Positions 22,240-34,236 of a stretch of DNA of 64,000 nucleotides are shown in pieces (position 1 is the stretch's first letter; each line of letters opens with the position of its first letter). A program made the position numbers and the translations under genes. The DNA comes from Panax quinquefolius. Lineage: Eukaryota > Streptophyta > Magnoliopsida > Apiales > Araliaceae. The notes under the pieces were generated by a model that was not told where the DNA came from, did no database searches, and saw only the letters and a program-made list of their open reading frames with translations. Where the stretch lies: positions 47,730,617 to 47,794,616 of the forward strand of contig CM035173.1 in the NCBI GenBank assembly GCA_020205615.1, written 5' to 3'.

Positions 22240-22690
22240 TTTCAGAGATAACCCTGGAAGACAACTCAGTTCCAATCCCAGAAACAACACCGGGAGTTTC
22301 AATCTCAACCTCGGAGATAACCCCAAGGAATGCAGTTCAAGTGCTGGAAATCCCACAAGAGAAGGCTGTTTCATCTCGGAGATAACCCCAAGATATTCAA
22401 TCCCAGAAATAACACCGAAAGATTTAGTCTCAACCTCGGAGATAACCCCGAGGAGTGCAGTTGTAGTTCCTGAGATAACCCCAGAGATGCTTGTTACAAC
22501 TCATGCAGTTAGCTTCAACCTCAGAGATAACACCGAGGCACTCAGCTCCAAACCCGGAGATGACCCCGGGAGGACAGGCACACCCTAGAGATAACCCTAA
22601 GGACATATAGTACTTGTAGTAGCCCAATCTCAGAGATAACCCTGAGTAACGACTACTTTATCTACCCAAACCAGAGATAACCCCGGTGAG
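22240..22690 (+). repeat. GAGATAACCCCGAGG repeat array in Tat U3
   Basis: More than ten diverged units of about 35-45 bp share GAGATAACCCC or AGAAATAACACCG cores. The same array in reverse orientation is at about 49640-50040 of the other Tat LTR, so it is an LTR feature of the family. Confidence 0.8.
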
Positions 22691-23107
22691 GGGCAAAATC
22701 ATCATTTTGCCACCTCGATCCCACATTGTGCCATTTCAACATATTTCAACATACATTCTATACCCCAATGTCCCACAAGAGCCAAATAGCTGCAATCCTA
22801 AGTGACTACTACACAGGACAGCACACCGGATGGAATTTGAAGCTTGAAGACCAAGGGAATGGTCCCATCTTCCTGCCTTCTTACAACCTTTAATCCCATG
22901 TCATTTGTGTAGCTCTCGACAACATCAGTCTGAAATAGGTCTTATACACCTCACTTAGATGTCCAGATTGAAGTACCGGAAGCTTGAGCGGACATCACGT
23001 TGCACGCATGCACTTACTTCGAAACGGCGAGACCTATAGAGGCAGGGCACCGGTAACATTGTAGTGAATGCATCTGCTTGGTGCCATGCAGTACACTGTG
23101 GCTCCCC

Positions 23108-23115
23108 TATAAATA
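23108..23115 (+). promoter_or_regulatory. TATA box of Tat 3' LTR
   Basis: TATAAATA occurs in CCCCTATAAATAGAGGGC; the same context is found in reverse at 49231-49238 of the partner LTR family member. Confidence 0.75.
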
Positions 23116-23422
23116 GAGGGCTTGAGGTGGCCATTTTATAAGAGAAAACGGCGAGGAAGCCCTATCCAATTTGCTTTGTACACACCCTAAACTGAGTGCT
23201 TTCTCATTTTAAACACCTGTGAACTCATATATAGATATTTTTATCGCTGGGAACCGAGTGTTCATCCATTTAAAGCTATTGAAGTTATCTTTGGCAGTCC
23301 ACTGTAAGCCTTCTTGCTTTTCTTAAAGCCTTTCTCTTTCATCACATACACCTTTGTTCTTCACGTTGAGAGTCGTGTTGCGTGTGTTGATGCAGGACTT
23401 GATCAAGTGGCTTTTATTCTGC

Positions 23423-23427
<5 letters not shown>

Positions 23428-23485
<58 letters not shown>

Positions 23486-23685
23486 GGACTAACATTATCG
23501 AGTTATGCCTCTATTGAGCCTGGACTCACGTCCGGAGCGTTTATTTACTTTTATATATGTATATATACTTATATATATGAACTGTTGGCGAACTCGCATT
23601 GATGAGTGCAGATTTTACATCTAGAGCGTTCTATCGCTATATATATATATATATATATATGAAAATCATTGAAATGATAAAGCTC

Positions 23686-23733
<48 letters not shown>

Positions 23734-23957
23734 TACATCATACAGAGTTTACGTTGTGGCCTTTTCTTTGCTTTTTTACATTTCGTTCGCTTGGAGTTTA
23801 CTTCGTGGCGGTTGATCATTTTTACTACTTTATTTACATTTCTGTTCCCCCATGAAGGTGCTTCGTGGTGGTTGATCACGTCTCTCTATATATATTTACC
23901 GCTTTTATTTATTTGCATTTCTGATCTCCCATAGAGGTGCTTCGTGGTGGTTGATCA

Positions 23958-24004
<47 letters not shown>

Positions 24005-24020
24005 TGACTCTTATATATAT
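23428..24020 (+). repeat. TA microsatellites within CTTCGTGG-type repeats of Tat R/U5
   Basis: Four (TA)n tracts (about 23428-23484, 23639-23660, 23690-23730 and 23957-24002) punctuate direct repeats containing CTTCGTGGTGGTTGATCA. Tyr/Ile-rich open stretches over these tracts are artefacts of TA repeats. Confidence 0.9.
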
Positions 24021-24523
24021 AATTGCTTACAGCTTTCATATAAATTGTGGCATCATGTGAGCCTAGGAATCATGTGATCATGATTGATCTCTTGAATCTA
24101 GATTAAATCCGTGATGGACATTTTCAATTTTGTAAGCGACTTGTAAATTATTCACGGTGTTTTGAATTTTCTTATATGGCTTTCATGCCCATGAGGAGTT
24201 CGGCACAACTTTGTATATTATTTTTCTCGAAGATGCTTCGTATCTCGAAAATAAAAGCAATCAAGCCGAACACATAATAAAATGGAAGTATAAAAGGCCT
24301 TAATTACTATTGAGCATAAGAGTTTGAAAAACCTCTTTTTACAAAGCCTCACTGTTATATCTTGTTTAAAATTGAATTTTTATATGAATTCAAACCCTTT
24401 GTATATAGGTGCGAACGAGGAATAACACTACTTCTAGATAATTGCACATTGACCCACACACACACACACACACATTCATATAACAGTTTCTTGAAAAGTG
24501 GGGGTCACCGTGGTAACACAGAT

Positions 24524-27236
24524 TGTGACGCCCCCAAAATAGGTATACATCACCCATTTTAGGTCGTCAATAACATAGTACATAAGCAACTACAACTTTA
24601 TTAATACAATATATAAACTATGAGTTTAAATACAAATATTGTCATCTAGACAATATCCATACCCAACTAAGTCCTCATTATAATTATTGATACATTATTT
24701 TACAAAAATGGTGAGGACTACTAAACAACTTCTAGAATCATCATTCCATACCCCGACTAGTACACGCTACATTCTCGCCTCTTGAGAAGAAAAATAGAAC
24801 AACAAGGAAAAGGCTGAGCTCAACTAGCCCAGTAAAGAATATTATGACTAAGATAATATAGAACAAATTATCGTTAGTCTTCAACAGGAAAAAATCTGAT
24901 AGAATATAATAGACAACAAGTTTCAGATTAATATTTAAATGAAAATAATAATTCATAGAAGAGTTACGTAGAGAATGAAATCTACTATAATCTATGAATT
25001 TAACAGATCCATCATCAATATTTTATCCCCCGTAACATCAATCAATATTCATCTTGAATCAAATATTCATCTTTGCACTACTGAGCCAAAGATATTCATC
25101 GATCGGTCGTGTTCATCTCAACACATGTTCATCTTTACACTACACAGCCAAAGATATTCATTATAAAATCATTTATCTTTGCACTACTGAGGCCAAAGAT
25201 ATTCAATAATATCATCATTTAGGAGTGAGGATGATGAAAAATATTTTAAAGGAAAGCGAATCCGGTGAAACAAAAGAATAAATATCAAGGATTCAGTATT
25301 TGACTATTTCATGTCCAAAATACCTCATAAATAATCATAGTGAAGTAAAATTCAAGAATGATCAAAACATGGATACAATCAAAGCTAGTATCCACAATAG
25401 ATATTTTGGACAAAAACAAAAATTTAATTTTTCTATGAATAGTGTCGTATTCGTGAATAGTGCCGTATACGTAAATAGTGACGTATACGTGAATAGTAAC
25501 TCCGACACTAAAAGATAGAAATTCCACAAGAAAAATTATCATGCTTCGTGAATAGTACTCATGAATAGTAACTTGTGAACCCATGAATAGTAACTCTGAC
25601 ATGAAAAGATCAGAATTTCACAAGAAAAATCTTACCAATAATCTGGCATAATGATATTGAAAGAAATAATATCATTTTAAAAAAAATAACATCCCTTACC
25701 TCGAAAAGATAGTACTTCTAGCTGAAACACCGGATATAGGCTATGACTTGAACTTGCACCGTATAGCAACACTCAAAGTATTAAAATACTCACAAGAATA
25801 TGCTCAATATATCGAGAGAGAAAGAGAGAGAAGATTTCAATTTCTGGTGTGATTTTCAATTCTAACCTAAGCACCCTATTTATAGGAAAATGCTTAGAAC
25901 ACCAAAGCAGAAAATTTAATAAAATATTAATATATATATATATATATAATTGTCAAGCCCACCTTAGACAACTGATCGCAGCCCATTAAAATCACATGTG
26001 AGGCCAACTTAATTGTAAAAAAACATTTTTGTAATTAAAAATAATTAAAACTTCCAAAAATCAATTATTTCGGAACTTCAGAACTTCGGAACTTCAATAA
26101 TTCATAATAAATAGCCCTTTTATCAAAAAAAATTGAACCACATGTTCTTTCTATAGGAAATTTCATTCTTTACAACTTTGCAGAAGAAATTTTTTCCAAA
26201 TTCCAAACAAAAATTGACCGAAATCCACAAACGGGCGATTTTACAGGCAATAATCAAATTTCGGTCAAGAATTGGGGTCTACCGACACACAAAACATGTG
26301 TTAATCATTTAATGCCACAAAAATACTCTTCCTCCTCATATACTCATATATCCCACATTCATTGTAAAAATATCACCATTAATATATTATTAAAATAATA
26401 TATTTAAATGAATTATTTTATCAGAAAAAGATAAAATATTAATTTTCAACAATTGTCACATTAAAATTTTTTTCCATCTATATCCACATAAAATCAATAT
26501 TTTCCTCATCATATAAATTAATAATTAATTATTCATAAATAATATTACAGAAATACAATACTGACAACCAGGCAGTTCCCAAGAAAGAGGGGGCTTTCTA
26601 ATAAGGATCTCTCCTTACTGGCGCGCAATTAGATGACCAAACCTCTCCTTAGATAGAACTTTCTTGACATTGCCAATAATGTTATCTAATAATATTGTTC
26701 AGATAATATGAATTATTGCTCAGATAATAGAAAAATATGCGTTAATGACAATTATTAAAACAACGATAATATAAAATATCAATGCGCAATTATTGAATCA
26801 ATAAAATAAAATCTTGAACAATAATTACTTTGTAACAATTATTGAGTAGTGCCTTCTTACGTAAGAATCAATAATTGGTGCGATCTACAGGTGTGTCTTC
26901 TTTGTATTTTAACCCCGGGTATTACGGCGATAATGCAGAATAACTACTGGCCGTTATTTATAAACAACTTATTCTTGTCGTTTTCTTCATCCAATCGCTT
27001 TCTATTATGGGGCCCACACAAGGTGCGCCGTCGTACGAATATTCCCCGACAGTAAGAATATTCCACGACCAAACGAATATTCTCCGATAAAATGAATATT
27101 TTAAAACCACTTGCTTGTTTGAAATATTTGCGCATTTTATCCATAACTCTCCACATTAATCAAATCAACCCTTACTATTTCAACATAATAAAGAGAGGAA
27201 ATTAAATTTCATTTATTAATAATTTGGGGTCTTACA
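24524..27236 (-). repeat. Tekay 3' LTR (2713 bp)
   Basis: On the plus strand it reads TGTGACGCCCCC...GGGGTCTTACA. The minus-strand TATA box is at 25877-25884. Hairpin units are at 25060-25200, (TA)n is at about 25929-25946, and the CAATAATT-rich U3 is at 26680-26870. Confidence 0.95.
25877..25884 (-). promoter_or_regulatory. TATA box in Tekay 3' LTR
   Basis: TATTTATA on the plus strand is TATAAATA on the minus strand, at the family's conserved place. Confidence 0.7.
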
Positions 27237-27249
27237 ACCTCCCCTCCTT
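27237..27249 (-). promoter_or_regulatory. Polypurine tract of the complete Tekay element
   Basis: The minus strand reads AAGGAGGGGAGGT directly upstream of the 3' LTR start. Confidence 0.85.
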
Positions 27250-27571
27250 ATGAAATTTCATCCTCGAAATTGACGTACGTACCTGGTGTTTCGAAAAGGT
27301 GAGGATACCTCGCTTTCATTTCCGTTTCCAACTCCCAGGTCATTTCCTCAATAGCATGGTTCCTCCACAAAACTTTAACTTGTGGTATGACCTTTGTGCG
27401 TAAGACATGCTCCTTCCTATCCAAGATCTTGACAGGTACCTCTTCGTACGTTAAGTTTTCGGCTATCTCGTCCGGTTCTAATTCAATAACGTGGTTCGGG
27501 TCTTTCACATATTTACGAAGCACAGATATGTGAAACACATTATGAACACGAGACATACTTGGAGGTAACAC
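27248..27571 (-). pseudogene. Integrase C-terminus with chromodomain-like tail
   Basis: The 107-aa stretch includes [51 protein letters not shown] and a terminal RYPHLFETPG segment, the full tail of Tekay polyproteins. It is complete to the natural stop near 27248, unlike the frameshifted version in TE1. A stop just upstream (about 27597) separates it from the GPF/Y region. Confidence 0.87.
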
Positions 27572-27775
27572 GAGTCTATAGGCTACATTTCCTACTCAGT
27601 TAAGAATCTAAAATGGACCAATAAATCGTGGATTGAGCTTTCCTCTCTTCCCGAATCTTGTTACTCCCTTCCATGGAGCTACACACAATAATACATGATC
27701 CCCAATACTAAATTCCACGTCCTTTCGATGAATATCAGCATAACTCTTTTGTCGATCTTGAGCCGTTTGTATACG

Positions 27776-28972
27776 TTATCGAATCATTTGGATCTTTTCC
27801 GTAGTCATACGTACCAACTCGGGTCCCAACAATGTTGCTTCACTCACCTCATCCCAACATATTGGAGAACGACACTTACGTCCATACAATACTTCGAATG
27901 GAGCTACCCCTATACTTGCCTGATAACTGTTGTTGTAGGAGAATTCCACCAATGGTAAATACTTATCCCAACTCCCTTTGAAATCTAGGACACAGAGTCT
28001 TAATAGATCTTTAAGAGTTTGAATAGTCCTCTCTAATTGTCCGTCCGTTTGAGGATGGTATGCCGAACTGAATCGTAAATCCGTGCCCATAGCTTTTTGC
28101 AAGCTAACCCAAAATCTTGAAGTAAATCTTGGGTCACGTGCCCATAGCATGCCATGCAATCTCACAATCTCATTTACATACATATGAGCAAGACGTTCAA
28201 GGGAATAAGTCTCCCGTATCGGCAAGAAATGAGCGAACTTGGTTAATCTATCAACAATAACCCAAATAGCATCGATGCCTTGAGAAACCGTAGGAAGACC
28301 CGTAACGAAATCCATGGTAATGTGTTCCCACTTCCATTTCAGAATTTCAAGTGGTTGCAATGGACCCTTAGGTACTTGATGCTCCATCATTACACGTTGA
28401 CAAGTTAAACACCTCGAGATAAACTTCGCAATCTCTCTCTTCATATTGTTCCACCAAAATGTATGTCGAAGATCACGATACATTTTGGTAATTCCAGGAT
28501 GGATCGTAAATGGTGTATTGTGTGCCTCCATCATAATCTTGTACTTTAAATCAGAGTCGTTAGGAACACAAAGTCTGGAGTGGACTCGAAGTATTCCTTT
28601 TTCATCGATTCTCGCTTCCGGAATAGCACCTTCTTGTACTTTCTTCTTCATACGCATTAGCTCCGGGTCGGTGGCTTGATCAACTTTAACTTCATTGATT
28701 AAAGTTGGTTCTATGTGTATACTTGACATCATCGCACTCGTTCCTGCATATGATCTTCTACTCAACGCGTCAGCTACCACGTTTGCTTTTCCAGGATGGT
28801 ATTGAATAGTGTGGTCATAATCTTTCAACAACTCGAGCCAACGTCGTTGCCACATATTGAGTTCCTTTTGGGTGAAGAAATATTTGAGACTTTTATGGTC
28901 TGAATATATCTCCACTTTCTCTCCATATAGATAGTGCCTCCAGATCTTTAGCGCGAAGACGACTGCTGCCAA
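27776..28972 (-). pseudogene. RNase H end and integrase (398-aa open stretch)
   Basis: This is the longest open frame in the window. RNase H C-terminus occupies residues 1-75 ([19 protein letters not shown], then DALSRRS). The integrase zinc domain follows at about residues 145-190 (H-x5-H in HNTPFTIH, then C-x2-C in CLTC). The core starts at about residue 215 with Asp in TMDFVTGLP, and the Glu lies in [10 protein letters not shown] at about 315. Where other copies have an SDRDPRF motif this one reads [10 protein letters not shown], so several residues including the usual second catalytic Asp are missing. The enzyme is probably inactive despite the long frame. Confidence 0.9.
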
Positions 28973-29047
28973 CTCTAGATCATGAGTAGGATAATTCCTC
29001 TCATATTCTTTAAGTTGTCGCGAGGCATAAGCTATGACTTTCCCACG

Positions 29048-29324
29048 TTACATGAGAATATATCCTAACCCTTTACCTGAAGCATCGCTGTAGATAACAA
29101 ATCCATCCGAACCAGATGGTATTGTCAGAATAGGTGCTGAAATAAGTCTCTTCTTAAGCTCTTGGAAACACTTCTCGTATTCCTCGCTCCAAACGAATTT
29201 TGTATCCTTCCGAGTTAGCTGAGTTAATGGAGTAGTGATTCGAGAAAACCCTTCCACGAATCTCTGAAAATAACCAGCTAGGCCTAGAAAGCTACATATT
29301 TCGATTATTAACTTAGGTTGCTTT
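29048..29324 (-). pseudogene. RT C-terminus and RNase H N-terminus
   Basis: From about 29324 the minus strand reads KQPKLIIEICSFLGLAGYF, then EGFSRITTPLTQLTRKDTK and FVIYSDASGKGLGYILM, where the first RNase H catalytic Asp lies. A stop at 29048 precedes the continuation into [18 protein letters not shown]. Confidence 0.85.
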
Positions 29325-29483
29325 CAACTGTGACTCATATCCCAATCTTGGATAGCACGTCACAATGGCACCTATCAGTTTACTACGGCACGAATATGGC
29401 ATCCCCTACGGAGAGTCTGGCTTCGGTGCATTCCACAAAGGACGTCATCAGATAGAGGCTAGGGTATCAACTTCTATAGTTGG
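29325..29483 (-). other. Unidentified 159-bp filler replacing the RT core
   Basis: Homology to TE1 RT stops at about 29483 (after EELK-equivalent sequence) and resumes at about 29324 (KQPK). The intervening sequence is not RT and is richer in G+C than its surroundings by eye. TE1 has about 600 bp in the same interval. I recognise no domain in any frame. Confidence 0.7.
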
Positions 29484-30060
29484 GTTTTTAACTCCTGAAG
29501 TTCAATAGGAGTCATTTAATATGAGATTTTAGAAATAGGTTTTCTACCAGGTTCAAAGTCGATACAAAGTTCAATATCACGCTCTGGGAGTAGGCCAGGA
29601 AATTCTTCAGGATATACGTCAGGAAATTCACTGACAACAGAAATATCATTCAAATCTGACATATTTTTGTTTAAGTCCATAACATGGGCTAAGAAAGCTT
29701 GACATTCGTTTTTCAATAAACAAATGACTTTATGGCTTGATATGAAAGTGTTTAACTTCAATGGTTTGGTTGCTTGAATTTGAATAACAGGTTGCTTAGG
29801 AATATGAAAACTAACAACCTTACAAAAGCAATCAATTTTGGCATGATAAGTAATTAACCAATCAATCCCTAAAATCACATCAAAAGCAAGTATCTTTAAA
29901 GAGATAGGATCAACAGTGGATATAACGAAAGTTTCTCCTAACGGAGTCTCCACAGATAGTTCAAAGTCTAATTTCTCTGAAGTCAAGTTTAAATGTTGAG
30001 CACAAGCAGGAAAGATAAAAGAATGGGTAGAATCGGTATCTAACAGGGTATAGACTTCGC
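29484..30060 (-). pseudogene. Aspartic protease and linker
   Basis: The minus strand reads VYTLLDTDSTHSFIFPA at about 30055-30005, with a D-T-D in place of D-S/T-G. It continues into LTSEKLDFELSVETPLGETF, then DVILGIDWLITYHAKIDC and a linker ending at the RT start. A frame change occurs between the catalytic motif and residue SEKLDF. Confidence 0.85.
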
Positions 30061-30076
30061 AAGAATTTATAATTAA

Positions 30077-30589
30077 CTAACCCGTGATATATTCGCTCGG
30101 GTTCCTCACGTTTTGGGCGGTAACGACAAACGCTCTTCCAGAAATTGTCGACTTTATTTTGTCTGTATCCGCCTTTGGTGCCACCGTCCCAGCTAGATTT
30201 GATTTCGCTACAGGACAAAATCGAGCTATGTGATCGTCTTTTCCACAACTAAAACATACCTTGGAAGGCTTTGAAAAGTATGGCCTTATATGTCCCTCCT
30301 CTCCGCATTTGTAGCATCTAACTGGCGGTCGTTCTCCTCCCCTAGAATTTGTTGCTAGTCTTTGGTCTTTGGTCTTCTTTGTCGTCGTCTTCTTCCCGTC
30401 ATCGTTAAATCTTCTCTTCTTGAAATTTTCACTTGAATTATTTCTTCTATTATCTTGGCCATGATTACCACCGAAGTGGTTACCATTTCTGGCATGATAA
30501 TTTACTCCACGATGATTATCATTGTCCCGATGGCCGCCACCGATGCGATTATTATCATGTTTACGGTAAACTTGGTTGAGCAGACTCAT
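30077..30589 (-). pseudogene. Gag C-terminus (nucleocapsid) with two zinc knuckles
   Basis: The 170-aa stretch is basic and Asn-rich (NHGQDNRRNNSSENFKKRR) and carries two CCHC knuckles. The first reads CYKCGEEGHIRPYF, with its last Cys changed to Phe; the second, CFSCGKDDHIARFC, is intact. Two knuckles are usual for Tekay. The frame ends at TAG near 30079, just before the protease. Confidence 0.88.
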
Positions 30590-30599
30590 TATCTCGCTC

Positions 30600-31335
30600 T
30601 AATAATTGAGCCTGCTTTTACAACATCCGAATATAGAGAAAATTTATGAGAAATGAGGTATTGGATTTAATTTCGAGTTTCAAACCTCTCGTAAACATCC
30701 GCGTCATACGTTCCTCATTCTCTACCAAATGAGGTGCAAACACGGATAACTCGCGAACTTCGCCTCGTCTTTGGGACAAATCATGTTGTTTGTTCTAGTC
30801 TAATAAACTCTACCTCCTTCATATGACGAATACTTTCGAGAAAAGTACTTGTCATTGGAAGTTTTTCTCGCGTCTCCCAAGAGCATCTTTGAAAAGTTTG
30901 GATGGGTAGGCTTCATGATTCCCACCAAGAATTTGCCTCGTTCATTTTAACATAAAGGTAGCGAATGGAACCTTCTATTATTCTGTGCATCCCAAGACAT
31001 CGAATATCTTGGTAATTTGTTTGACCCACGTCTCCGCCTTAATCGGATCTGGCTTTCCCCAGAATTCTTGTGGTCCCAACTCTTTGAACTGCTTGGCTGT
31101 GACAAACCATGTGTTGTTATCATTTCCACCTGTATTTTGTACACGAGTCTCCCTCTTCTGATTTTGTATGAACTGCAAAAAAACTTTTAAACATCCCGTC
31201 GTTCATCATCTCGCTTTCAATTGGCGTTGTTTCATGGGAGGAACATTGCCGACTGTTGTTGACGTTCTCCTCGTTAGTGGGCAAAGGTGTCTCCACGGTC
31301 TCATTTACTCCACTGTTAACATTCCCAGTCGACAT
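30600..31335 (-). pseudogene. Gag N-terminus and capsid remnant
   Basis: A start codon at 31335-31333 begins MSTGNVNSGVNETVETPLP. A frameshift near 31178 leads to TWFVTAKQFKELGPQEF and AETWVKQITKIFDVLGC, the conserved gag capsid start. The rest (30950-30600) is recoverable only in short pieces of shifting frame. Confidence 0.8.
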
Positions 31336-31509
31336 TCTCAAATACTGCCATAAAATAAGGGTTAATTAAACAAATTAACATACCACATAATATTCCTATA
31401 CTCTGACCAACCAACAAATAAGCTTAGGTAGGACACACTAGCGAAGGATTTACTCGTCTCTCCCCTCCTAGTTCTATTCCCCGATCACCGCCAGAGATCA
31501 TATCCCTAA

Positions 31510-31521
31510 GCTCTGATACCA
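31510..31521 (-). promoter_or_regulatory. Primer-binding site (initiator Met tRNA type)
   Basis: The minus strand reads TGGTATCAGAGC, the standard PBS complementary to the 3' end of initiator tRNA-Met. It lies 2 nt downstream of the 5' LTR end at 31524. Confidence 0.93.
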
Positions 31522-31523
31522 AC

Positions 31524-34236
31524 TGTGACGCCCCCAAAATAGGTATACATCACCTATTTTAGGTCGTCAATAACATGGTACAGAAACAACTACAACTTTA
31601 TTAATACAATATATAAACTGTGAGTTTAAATACAAATAATGTCATCTAGACAATATCCATACCCAACTAAGTCCTCATTATAATTATTGATACATTATTT
31701 TACAAAAATGGTGAGGACTACTAAACAACTTCTAGAATCATCATTCCATACCCCGACTAGTACTCGCATTACATTCTTGCCTCCCGAGAAGAAAAATAGA
31801 ACAAAAAGGAAAAATTTGAGCTCAACTAGCCCGATAAAGAATATTATGACTAAGATAATATAGAACAAATTATCGTTAGTCTTCAACAGGGAAAAATCTG
31901 ATAGAATACAATAGACAACAAGTTTCAGATTAATATTCGCAGCATAAATAATAATTCATGGAAGAGTTACGTAGAGAATGAAATCTACTATAATCTATGA
32001 ATTTAACAGTCCATCATAAATATTTTATCCCTGTAACATCAATTAATATTCACCTTGAATCAAATATTCATCTTTGCACTACAGGCCAAAGATATTCATT
32101 AGTCGGTCATGTTCATCTCAACACATGTTCATCTTTGCACTACGGGCCAAAGATATTCATTATAAAATTATTTATCTTTGCACTACAGGCCAAAGATATT
32201 CAATAATATCATCATTTAGGACTGAGGATGATGAAAAATATTTTAAAGGAAACGAATCTAGTGAAACAAAAGAATAAATATCAAGGATTCGTATTTCAGC
32301 TATTTCATGTCCAAAAATACCTCATAAATAATCATAGTGAAGTAAAATTCAAGAATGATCAAAACATGGATACAATCAAAGCTAGTATCCACAATAGATA
32401 TTTTGGACAAAAACGAAAATTTAATTTTTCTGTGAATAGTGTCGTATTCGTGAATAATATGTCAGATATCGTGAATAGTGACGATATCGTGAATAAGTAA
32501 CTCGACACTAAAAAGATAGAAATTCCACAAAAAAAAAATTATCATGCTTAAGTGAATGAAAGTACTCATGAATAAGTAACTTCGTGAATAGTAACTCGAC
32601 ATGAAAAGATCGAATTTTACAAAAAAATCTTACCAATATTCTCGCATAATGATATTGAAAGAAATAATATCATTTAAAAAAATAACATCCCTTACCTCGA
32701 AAAGATAAGTATTTCTAATTTAAACACCAGGATATAAGCTATGACTTGAACTTGCATCAGTATAGCAACACTCAAAGTATTAAAATACTCACAAGAATAC
32801 GCTCAATATAGCGAGAGAGAAAGAGAGAGAAGATTTCAGTTTCTGGTGTGATTTTCAATTCTAACCTAAGCACCCTATTTATAGGAAAATGCTTAGAACA
32901 CCAAAGCAGAAAATTTAATAAAATATTAATACATATATATATATATATATATAATTGTCAAGCCCACCTTAGACAACTGATCTCAGCCCATTAAAATCAC
33001 ATGCGAGGCCAACTTAATTGCAAAAAAATGTTTTTGTAATTAAAAATAATTAAAACTTCCAAAAATCAATTATTTCGGAACTTGAGAACTTCAATAATTC
33101 TTAATAAATAGCCCTTTTATCAGAAAAATTTGAACCATATGTCCTTTTCATAGGAATTTTCATTCTCTACAATTTTGCAGAAGAAAGTTTTTCCAAATTC
33201 CAAACAGAAATTGACCAAAATCCACAAACGGACGATTTCACAGGCTATAATCAAATTTCGATCAAGAATTAGGGTCTACCGGCACACAAAACATGTGTTA
33301 ATCATTTAATGCCACAAAAATACTCTTCCTCCTCATATACTCATATATCCCACATTCATTGTAAAAATATCACCATTAATATATTATTAAAATAATATAT
33401 TTAAATGAATTATTTTATCAGAAAAAGATAAAATATTAATTTTCAACAATTGTCACATTAAAAATTTTCTCCATCTATATCCACATAAAATCAATATTTT
33501 TCTCATCATATAAATCAATAATTAATTATTCACAAATAATATTACAGAATCACAATACTGACAACAATGCAGTTCCCAGGAAAGAGGGGGCTTCCCAATA
33601 AGGATCTCTCCTTATTGGCGCACAATTAGATGTCCAAACCTCTCCTTAGACAGAACTTTCTAGATATTGCCAATAATGTTATCTAATAATATTGTTCAGT
33701 TAATATGAATTATTGCTCCGATAATAGAAAATATTCGCGCAATGACAATTATTAAAACAACAAAGAATATAAATTATCAATATGATAATTATTGAATCAA
33801 TAAAATAAAATATCGAACAATAATTCATTGTAACAATTATTGAGTAGTGCCTTTCACGTAAGAATCAATAATTGGTGCAATGCCGCAGTTATTATGTATA
33901 TTTTAACCACGGGTATTCTAACAATATTAATTGGTATGAATAAACATTACCGTTATTTATAAACAACTTATTCTTGTCGTTTTTTTCATCCAATCACTTT
34001 CTGTTATGGGGCCCACACAAGGATGTGCCATCGTATGAATATTCCCCGACAGTAAGAATATTCCACGACCAAACGAATATTCTCCGATAAAATGAATATT
34101 TTAAAACCACTTGCTTGTTTGAAATAATTGCACATTTTACCCATAACTCTCCACATTAATTAAATCAACCCTTACTATTTCAACATAATAAATAGAGGAA
34201 ATTAAATTTTATTTATTAATAATTTGGGGTCTTACA
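31524..34236 (-). repeat. Tekay 5' LTR (2713 bp)
   Basis: The borders are TGTGACGCCCCC and CTTACA, collinear with 24524-27236. The TATA box is at 32876-32883 on the minus strand. Small indels balance, so both LTRs have the same length even though many sites differ. Confidence 0.95.
32876..32883 (-). promoter_or_regulatory. TATA box in Tekay 5' LTR
   Basis: TATAAATA on the minus strand. It would drive the full-length RNA of the 24524-34236 element. Confidence 0.75.

Larger units (their letters stand above)
22182..24523 (+). repeat. Tat 3' LTR, left part
   Basis: The LTR starts TGTAGACACTTG at 22182, after the PPT. It resumes at 34242 and ends at 34533, about 2634 bp in all once the Tekay element and the extra TSD are removed. 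It matches the minus-oriented LTR at 47609-50086 (2478 bp). It contains an array of GAGATAACCCCGAGG-type units (about 22240-22690), a TATA box at 23108-23115, then copies of TGCTTCGTGGTGGTTGATCA of about 72-77 bp with TA microsatellites (23428-24020) and a CA run (about 24453-24472). Confidence 0.88.
24524..34236 (-). mobile_element. Complete-length Tekay/Del chromovirus (9713 bp), nested in Tat LTR
   Basis: Both LTRs (24524-27236 and 31524-34236), a PBS, a PPT and gag-to-chromodomain remnants are present on the minus strand. The flanks are cagat (24519-24523) and ccgat (34237-34241), a 5-bp TSD with one mismatch. The uninterrupted version of the target is visible in the other Tat LTR near 47895-47925. 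Gag has frameshifts, the RT core is replaced by unrelated sequence (29325-29483) and an integrase catalytic Asp region is lost. The LTRs differ at several percent of sites by eye, so the insertion is not recent. Confidence 0.95.

Noticed and set aside
23314..23934. Open frames rich in Tyr-Ile repeats (also 48380-48965 on the minus strand)
   Set aside because: They are translations of TA microsatellites inside Tat LTRs and run through in several frames with no domain.
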